Source: Micromonospora parva
Lineage (GTDB): Bacteria > Actinomycetota > Actinomycetes > Mycobacteriales > Micromonosporaceae
Direction of reading: 5' to 3'
Assembly: GCF_000718515.1 (NCBI RefSeq)
Contig: NZ_JNZS01000013.1
Coordinates: 124,001 to 188,000 of the forward strand
DNA length: 64,000 nt
Made by a program: the position numbers and the translations under genes. Below the pieces are notes generated by a model. That model was not told the origin of the DNA. It saw only the letters and a list, made by a program, of their open reading frames with translations, and ran no database searches. This document shows, in pieces, positions 58,672 through 64,000 of this stretch (within the stretch, counting starts at the first letter, position 1; every line of letters begins with the position of its first letter).

Positions 58672-59578
58672 GCGGCTACGGGTGGACGTCGAGGGCCGCT
58701 CGCTGGAGCTGTCCAATCTGGACAAGGTGCTCTACCCGGCGGCCGGGTTCACCAAGGGTGAGGTGATCGATTACTACACCCGGATCTCCCCGGTGCTGCT
58801 GCCGCACCTGCGGGACCGACCGGTCACCCGGATCCGCTTCCCCAACGGGGTGGACGACAAGTCGTTCTTCGAGAAGAACACACCGGCCGCGACCCCGGAC
58901 TGGGTGCGGGTGGAAAACCTGCCCGCCCCCGGGTCGACGAAGGGCCGGGAAACCATCGACTACGTGGTCGCCGACGACCTGCCCACCCTGGTCTGGCTGG
59001 CGAACCTGGCCGCGTTGGAGCTGCACACGCCGCAGTGGAAGGTCGGCGAGCACCCGGACATGATGGTCGTGGACCTGGACCCGGGGCCGCCGGCCGGGCT
59101 CGCCGAGTGTTGCCCGGTGGCGGTCCTGATGCGCGACCGGCTCGCCGACGACGGGATCGAGTCGTACCCGAAGACCTCCGGCAAGAAGGGCATGCAGCTC
59201 TGCTGCCCGATCGCCGGCACGCAGTCGTCGGACCTCGTCTCCGACTACGCCCGCCGGATCGCCCAGGAGTTGGAGAAGGCCCACCCGAAGCTGATCGTGT
59301 CGAAGATGGCGAAGAACCTCCGGCCGGGCAAGGTCTTCATCGACTGGAGCCAGAACAACGCGGCGAAGACCACTGTGGCGCCGTACTCGCTGCGGGCCCA
59401 GTCGGTGCCGTCGGTGTCGACGCCGCTGACCTGGGACGAGGTGGAGGCCGGCGCCCGCGGTCGGAAGCCGGCCGTCCGCCAGTTCACCGCCGCCGAGGTC
59501 CTGGACCGGGTCGAGGAGTACGACGACCTGCTCGCTCCACTGCTCGACGGCGGCCCGGAACTCCCGGTAAAGGGCTGA
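58661..59578 (+). CDS. LigD polymerase-domain protein (NHEJ primase-polymerase)
   Basis: A 305-aa AEP-type polymerase that fills gaps during end joining. It has DKVLYPAAGFTKGEVIDYY, the HTPQWKVGEHPD segment, the catalytic MVVDLDPGPP, and SGKKGMQL for nucleotide contact. VFIDWSQNNAAKTTVAPYSLRA is the family signature. It overlaps the ligase gene, so ligase and polymerase are made from one message but as separate proteins. The phosphoesterase domain is absent from the window. Confidence 0.94.
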   Translation: MPAERLRVDVEGRSLELSNLDKVLYPAAGFTKGEVIDYYTRISPVLLPHLRDRPVTRIRFPNGVDDKSFFEKNTPAATPDWVRVENLPAPGSTKGRETIDYVVADDLPTLVWLANLAALELHTPQWKVGEHPDMMVVDLDPGPPAGLAECCPVAVLMRDRLADDGIESYPKTSGKKGMQLCCPIAGTQSSDLVSDYARRIAQELEKAHPKLIVSKMAKNLRPGKVFIDWSQNNAAKTTVAPYSLRAQSVPSVSTPLTWDEVEAGARGRKPAVRQFTAAEVLDRVEEYDDLLAPLLDGGPELPVKG

Positions 59579-59637
59579 ACCTGGCTGGGCCGGTCGGCGG
59601 TCACCGCCGGTCACCTCCGTCGGGGCGGATGTGGCAG

Positions 59638-59687
59638 TGAGCGGTATGCCTCGGAGACATCAATATGACTCTGAGGCATACCGCTCA
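59638..59687. repeat. 50-nt palindromic element
   Basis: 19-nt arms TGAGCGGTATGCCTCGGAG and CTCTGAGGCATACCGCTCA with one G-T mismatch and a 12-nt AT-rich loop. It lies between convergent genes, 60 nt after the LigD polymerase stop, and is not followed by a U-tract. Confidence 0.85.
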
Positions 59688-59734
59688 ACAGCACATCGAC
59701 CTGGCGGGCCGGGTCGCGCAGGGCCCGTGCCGGA

Positions 59735-62041
59735 TCAGCGGTGTCCGAAGACCTTGCGGCTGGAGCCGAGGCGCAGCAGCACGGTCTCGCCGGTGGCGTC
59801 CTGGACGGCGTCGTTGTCGGTGATCGCGTACACCTCGCCGTTGCCGGCGACCGTCAGACCCTCCAGCTTCTCCTGGGTCCAGCCGTTGGTGGCGCGCAGC
59901 GCGGGCAGCACGTCGACGGCGAGGGTCTTCGGCAGCACTGTCAGCGGGCCGGTGGCAGCCGCACCGGGCAGCGGCACCGTGTAGACCCGCTTGACGGTCG
60001 CGGCCGGGCCGTTCAGCTTGTCCCGCTCGATGACCGCGAGCCGGTCACCGACCACGGTGATCTCGGAGAGGCCCATCCAGTCGCCGGGCACGCTGGTGGC
60101 CCCCACCTGGTAGCCGAACCAACTCCAGGTGCCCGCCGCGACGTCGTACCGCCCAAGTCGGACGACGCCGGCCGGATCGGTGCTCAGCTCCCGCTGCACG
60201 GCCACCCAGACGATCTCCCGACCCTGCCGGTCGGTGGTCGCGGTGACCCCCTCCAGGCCCTGCTTGCCGAGGCCGGTGGCGACCTCGGCGGGCAGCGCGA
60301 CGGTCTGCCGGGTGACCCCGGCGGCGTTGAGCCGGACCAGCTTGTTCTCCGCGCCGGTGGCACCCTCCACGGCGAGCCAGAAGCCACCCTGCGGGCGGGC
60401 GAAGACGCCCTCCGCGTCGTAGCCGACCGGCGCGCCGGCAGCGTCCCGCACCGGCAGCGCACCGGTGATCACGGCCGGCGTCCGCTTCGCGTCGATGGTG
60501 AGGATGCGGGTCTGGCTGTACGCGGCGTCGGTGACGCTGTAGAGCTGGTCCCGCTTGCCCGGGACCGCGCTCAGCGCACCGAGCGCGCCCCAACCGATCG
60601 GGGCGCCCGCCCGGTCGGTGCCGGAGACGATGCTCGGGAAGGCCGGGGTGCCAGTGCCGAGCCGGAACAGCGACACCGAGGCCCGGACGTTGACCGAGGC
60701 GTCGTCCTCCTCGCTGGAGACCGCGAGCAGCCCGCGCGACGGGATGGGCAGCAGCCCCTCCGGCCCGTTGGTGGTCGGCAGCACCTGCCGGAACACCGGC
60801 CGGGTGGGGTCGCTCAGGTCGTAGACGGCGACGAAGTTGCTCCGCTCCGAGCCGACGAACGCGTACCGCACGCCGTCGTACTCGGCGACCGCCACGCCCT
60901 CCGGCTCGGTGCCCTTCTTGCCGGCCCGGTCCTCGTTGTGCAGGCCGTAGGTGACGGCGAGCCGCTCGAAGGAGTTTCCGGCGTCCCAGGCGACCCGTCC
61001 GCTGCGGCTGTCGAAGACCGACCAGCCCCGGGTGCCGCCGCGCCAGTCACCCTCGTTGGCCGTGGCGAGATAGCGGTCGTCGATCCAGGCCACCGCGTCC
61101 GGCTCGCGCGGCACGTCGGTGATGCTGCCGGTCAGGTCGATGACACCGTCCTTCCTGGTGTCGATGCCGCTGATCGTGGCGGTGCCGGCGCTGAACACTC
61201 TGGTGATCCGCCCGGTGGGCAGATCGACCACCGCGACGCCGTTGTTCTCCTGCAGCGTCACTGCCAACTGGTTACGGCTGTTGATCGAGACGTACTCCGG
61301 CTCGGGGTCGGTCGGCGCGGCGAGACCGGCCCGCACCAGCGCGGGCAGCGCACTGCCGTCGGCCCCGGTCAGCGCTACCGGCCGCAGCCGCCAACCGGCC
61401 GGGGACTTCCCGGTCAGGTCGACGATCTGCACGAAACCGGCGGGCGCCTGGGGCAGGTCGCCCTCCTCGCCGCCGGGCGGGGTGGCCTCCTCGTCGCGCT
61501 CGTTCTCGATGGCGATCGCGGCGTACCGCTTGTCAGCGCTGATCGCGATCGAGTCGGGCTGACCGCCGAGGTCGAAGCTGGCCACCCGCTGCCGATTGGC
61601 CAGCTCGATCACGTCGAGCCGGCCGGACGGGGCGGTGTAGCTGGCGCTGGTGTTCACCACCACCAGCACGTACCTGCCGACCACGGCGACCGAGGTCGGC
61701 TCGTCCTCGGCGTCGCCGAGCTGGGCCAGGGAGAGCGTGCCGAGGCCGCGCGGCCGGTCGGCACGGGAGATGTCCAGGAAGCCGATGCGCCGGGCCAACG
61801 CGTCGGTGTGGATGAGAGTGCGACCGTCCTCGCTGACCGCCGAGATCTCGGCGACCGTCGCTGTCGTCGGATCCTCGCCGGCCAGGCGGTTCTGGAAGAC
61901 CGGGTACGTGGCGACCCGGTCGAAGGCGAGCGACCTGGCTGGGTGGTGGTGCCCGCCGGCCGACGCGGGGGTGGCCCCGGTCAGGCTGGCGGCGGCGACA
62001 CCGGCTGCGGTGAGCGCGGTGAATGCTCTTCTGAGTGTCAA
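59735..62041 (-). CDS. Secreted choice-of-anchor I / phytase-type esterase-like protein
   Basis: A 768-aa exported protein. A signal peptide (AAGVAAASLTGATPASA) is followed by a beta-propeller-like region with repeated SIAISADKRYAAIAIENE-type blades and the ATANEGDWRGG and GTEPEGVAVAEYDG segments of choice-of-anchor I proteins. The C-terminal third (YDAEGVFARPQGGFWLAVEGATG, KQGLEGVTATTDRQG, KLEGLTVAGNGEVYAITDND) matches the esterase-like activity of phytase family. It may release phosphate or cleave ester substrates outside the cell. The catalytic mechanism of the family is not settled. Confidence 0.88.
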   Translation of the reverse strand: MTLRRAFTALTAAGVAAASLTGATPASAGGHHHPARSLAFDRVATYPVFQNRLAGEDPTTATVAEISAVSEDGRTLIHTDALARRIGFLDISRADRPRGLGTLSLAQLGDAEDEPTSVAVVGRYVLVVVNTSASYTAPSGRLDVIELANRQRVASFDLGGQPDSIAISADKRYAAIAIENERDEEATPPGGEEGDLPQAPAGFVQIVDLTGKSPAGWRLRPVALTGADGSALPALVRAGLAAPTDPEPEYVSINSRNQLAVTLQENNGVAVVDLPTGRITRVFSAGTATISGIDTRKDGVIDLTGSITDVPREPDAVAWIDDRYLATANEGDWRGGTRGWSVFDSRSGRVAWDAGNSFERLAVTYGLHNEDRAGKKGTEPEGVAVAEYDGVRYAFVGSERSNFVAVYDLSDPTRPVFRQVLPTTNGPEGLLPIPSRGLLAVSSEEDDASVNVRASVSLFRLGTGTPAFPSIVSGTDRAGAPIGWGALGALSAVPGKRDQLYSVTDAAYSQTRILTIDAKRTPAVITGALPVRDAAGAPVGYDAEGVFARPQGGFWLAVEGATGAENKLVRLNAAGVTRQTVALPAEVATGLGKQGLEGVTATTDRQGREIVWVAVQRELSTDPAGVVRLGRYDVAAGTWSWFGYQVGATSVPGDWMGLSEITVVGDRLAVIERDKLNGPAATVKRVYTVPLPGAAATGPLTVLPKTLAVDVLPALRATNGWTQEKLEGLTVAGNGEVYAITDNDAVQDATGETVLLRLGSSRKVFGHR

Positions 62042-62095
62042 GGACTTCCTCCGTTAGGTCGTACCCGCACGGAGGCTGACAGCTGTTGGGGAGCA

Positions 62096-63196
62096 TCAGC
62101 TTGCGCCGACGTGAACAGTCGGCGAAGCACGGCGCAGTCGCCACCAGGCGCCGCCGATTAGGGCCACGGTGATGACGGAGACCGCGATGTCGCCGGCCAG
62201 GGCCGCCGTCGGGTTCCCCGGGGAGTACGGCGGCACCAGGTAGGCGAACGCGGCGGCGCTGACCACGCTGGCCGTGCCGGCCGCGAGCACGTGCCGCTGC
62301 CCCCAGTGCACGCCCGACGACCAGTAGGCGATGGCGGCCCCCATGATGGCGGCGAGCCCCAGCGCGATGGTCACCCCCGCCCAGCCCGGCGCGAGGTCGG
62401 CGCCGAGCCGGACGAGGACGACCAGCAGGCCCAGCCACAGCGGGTGCGGCAGCCGGCGGGTCCGGCGCGGAGCGGGGCGACGCCAGCGGGGCAGCACTGC
62501 CGTCGCGACCAGGGCGAGCACGACCACTGCGGCGAGGGTCAGTTGGAGGGGGCTGGCCAGGAAGTTCTTCCGGCCCCCGTCGGACGCGAAGATCAGCAGA
62601 CTGCCGAGCAGGTACAGCACGGCGACCACGGCCAGCCCGGGTCGGCCGAGCCACGGCCGGAGCCGGCGGCCCGGTCCGAGGAACGACTCGACGAGCACGA
62701 TCGGCGCGCAGATGGTCAGCACGATGTGGTTGCCCACGTAGTCGAAGGCCTGCCGGAGGCTGAATTCGAGTCCCGGCACCAGCGACGCCTCGGCCGCGGC
62801 ACGGGTGCCGGCGTACTGGGTGTCGTCGAGGTAGTGCGGGTTGAACAGTGACTGGTCGACCAGGCCGGCCTGGAGAACGCCGAACGCGGCGGCGAGCAGC
62901 ACGATCGTCGGCCAACCCGCGCCGAGGTGCCGGGCGGTCTCCCGGATCAGGATCGCCGCCCCGCCGTACATCGGGCCGAGGAAGATCAGCACCGGCAGGA
63001 AGTCGTCGATGGCGAAGCCACCCCACGAACACTCCGCCGCCCAGGGCGCGAGTAGCAGCAGCGCGAGCACCGGCAGGATCCGTCGGCGCAGCGGAAGACG
63101 TGCGGCGGCGACGGCACGGCCGGTGGCGGGGCGGTCTGCGGTGGCTGGGAGGTTGGCGGTGGCTGGGCGATCGGCGGGCTGGGGTTCGGGTGGCAT
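62096..63196 (-). CDS. Polytopic membrane protein, unknown function
   Basis: A 366-aa protein with about 10 membrane segments and no recognised transporter motif. The N-terminus carries short Pro/Ala/Thr repeats (ATANLPATADRPATG), probably cytoplasmic. A conserved-looking extracytoplasmic loop reads GGFAIDDFLPVLIFLGPMYGGAAILI, and another DQSLFNPHYLDDTQYAGTRA. GAGGAG precedes the ATG. It lies upstream of the phytase-like gene on the same strand with a 54-nt gap. Confidence 0.75.
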   Translation of the reverse strand: MPPEPQPADRPATANLPATADRPATGRAVAAARLPLRRRILPVLALLLLAPWAAECSWGGFAIDDFLPVLIFLGPMYGGAAILIRETARHLGAGWPTIVLLAAAFGVLQAGLVDQSLFNPHYLDDTQYAGTRAAAEASLVPGLEFSLRQAFDYVGNHIVLTICAPIVLVESFLGPGRRLRPWLGRPGLAVVAVLYLLGSLLIFASDGGRKNFLASPLQLTLAAVVVLALVATAVLPRWRRPAPRRTRRLPHPLWLGLLVVLVRLGADLAPGWAGVTIALGLAAIMGAAIAYWSSGVHWGQRHVLAAGTASVVSAAAFAYLVPPYSPGNPTAALAGDIAVSVITVALIGGAWWRLRRASPTVHVGAS

Positions 63197-63340
63197 CGGC
63201 GCTCCTCGGGCAGCGCTTTCGGGTTCACCTCGTACCGTGCCCGGGCCTACCGGCCGGCCGCTACGGCCATCGGCCGACGACAGCCGCGACCAAAGTCGTT
63301 GAGTAGGGTGACTTCGTCGTCGTCACCGGGGAGCGTGGAC

Positions 63341-64000
63341 ATGCAGCCAACCGTCACGGCCGATCTGTCGGTGCGGCCCGCCGATGTCGAACGTCCCCTG
63401 CTCAGCTACCGCGACGAGGCGACCGGCGAGCGGGTCGACCTGACCGCACAGCAGGTCGGCTCGTGGGCGGCGCGCAGCGCCAGCCTGCTGCGGGACGGCT
63501 GTGGACTTGGCCCCGGCAGCCGCGTAGCGGTCCTGCTGCCGCCGCACTGGCGTACCGCCGCGGTGTTGTTGGGCGCGTGGGCCTCGGGCCTGGCGGTGTC
63601 GTTCCGGCCGCGCGCCACGGCGGGCCTGCCGGTGCTCGAACCGGGCGGTGACCGGCCGTTCGACGCGGTCTTCGTGACCCCGCAGCGGCAGGACGACTGG
63701 CTGGAGGACGTGCCGGACGCCCCGCACCGCTACCTCGTCGGCACCGAGGCGGGTCGGCTGATCGACGTGCCGTTGGGCTGGCTGGACTGGTCCGCCGAGG
63801 TGCTCCGCCACTCGGACGTCACACCCGACCACACCGCCATCCGCCCGTCCGACCCGGCCAGCGCGGACGGCACCACCTACGGCCAGTGGGGGGCGCTCGC
63901 CCGGGAGGTCGCCGCGATGATGGACCTGCGGGCCGGCGACCGGCTGCTGGTCGACGCGGCCGAGACCGAGCAGCCGCTGAAGTGGTTGCTCGCGCCGCTG
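63341..64000 (+). CDS. TIGR03089-family adenylate-forming-like protein (3' end outside window)
   Basis: The frame is open from ATG 63341 to the window edge (220 codons). It resembles the N-terminal half of AMP-binding enzymes: RPLLSYRDEATGERVDLTAQQVGSWAARSASLLRDG and GPGSRVAVLLPPHWRTAAVLLGAWASGLAVSF, the pattern of the actinobacterial TIGR03089 family. The usual YTSGTTGxPKG loop is absent where it might be expected (DPASADGTTYGQWGAL), so catalysis is doubtful. Function unknown. Confidence 0.82.
   Translation, partial: MQPTVTADLSVRPADVERPLLSYRDEATGERVDLTAQQVGSWAARSASLLRDGCGLGPGSRVAVLLPPHWRTAAVLLGAWASGLAVSFRPRATAGLPVLEPGGDRPFDAVFVTPQRQDDWLEDVPDAPHRYLVGTEAGRLIDVPLGWLDWSAEVLRHSDVTPDHTAIRPSDPASADGTTYGQWGALAREVAAMMDLRAGDRLLVDAAETEQPLKWLLAPL

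Noticed and set aside
59741..62161. Plus-strand open frame of about 800 codons opposite the phytase-like gene
   Set aside because: Shadow frame rich in Arg, Gly and Val; the minus-strand gene has a signal peptide and family motifs.

Overview
The window is 64 kb of high-GC chromosomal DNA from an actinobacterium, most likely a Micromonospora or close relative (Micromonosporaceae). The case rests on the bldG / anti-sigma / hppA / topA / tmk / holB gene order, which matches the known Streptomyces coelicolor arrangement; the actinobacterial helicase/secretion neighbourhood (Ssd, TadA, TadB, TadC, DUF4244 pilin, two TadE-like proteins, DECH helicase); actinobacterial families such as TIGR03089 and SCO6745; and very strong G/C bias at third codon positions. 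The species is inferred, not demonstrated.

Layout. 1-981: tail of a CU044_5270-type membrane protein. 1-6.6 kb: a compact Tad (Flp pilus) operon with stop/start overlaps, preceded by two DnaA-box-like 9-mers. 6.6-8.2 kb: a gene-poor, repeat-bearing stretch, then a LURP-one/scramblase-like gene and a 69-aa gene. 8.2-18.9 kb: DECH helicase, bldG with its anti-sigma partner, the proton-pumping pyrophosphatase, a lipoprotein and topoisomerase I. 18.9-28.7 kb: an ALO-type oxidoreductase with a divergent TetR, a PLP enzyme, an MFS-thymidylate kinase fusion, holB, a YbaB / WXG-like cassette and ricT. 28.8-37.4 kb: a membrane metallophosphoesterase, tRNA-Thr(CGT), a decayed tyrosine integrase beside that tRNA, small hypothetical genes, and a three-gene coupled operon encoding a secreted collagen-like protein, a TPR lipoprotein and a glycosyltransferase-methyltransferase fusion. 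37.4-46.3 kb: patatin, methyltransferase, VOC, DUF4240, PPOX, DUF2231-Hsp20, and a heptose-type sugar cluster (GT9, GT2, HldE-like). 46.4-56.5 kb: DHA2 drug exporter, TetR with aldo/keto reductase, Nudix, acyl-CoA ligase, quinone reductase, HAD phosphatase, SCO6745 protein, FKBP isomerase, DUF4241. 56.6-59.6 kb: a non-homologous end-joining module (Ku, ligase, primase-polymerase). 59.7-64 kb: a secreted phytase-like esterase, a membrane protein and the start of a TIGR03089 protein.

Three signals go beyond ordinary annotation. (1) The collagen-like operon looks like a self-contained system for making, and possibly sugar-decorating and methylating, a surface fibre. (2) Five long intergenic hairpins of about 40-60 nt recur; two of them (28701-28760 and 46313-46374) share an outer arm while their inner arms differ yet stay self-complementary. 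(3) At least eleven genes have a TANNNT hexamer exactly 6-7 nt before the start codon and no Shine-Dalgarno, the signature of leaderless transcription; this also settles several start sites. A seven-unit 18-bp coding repeat in tadC and a four-unit 30-bp intergenic repeat are further points of interest.
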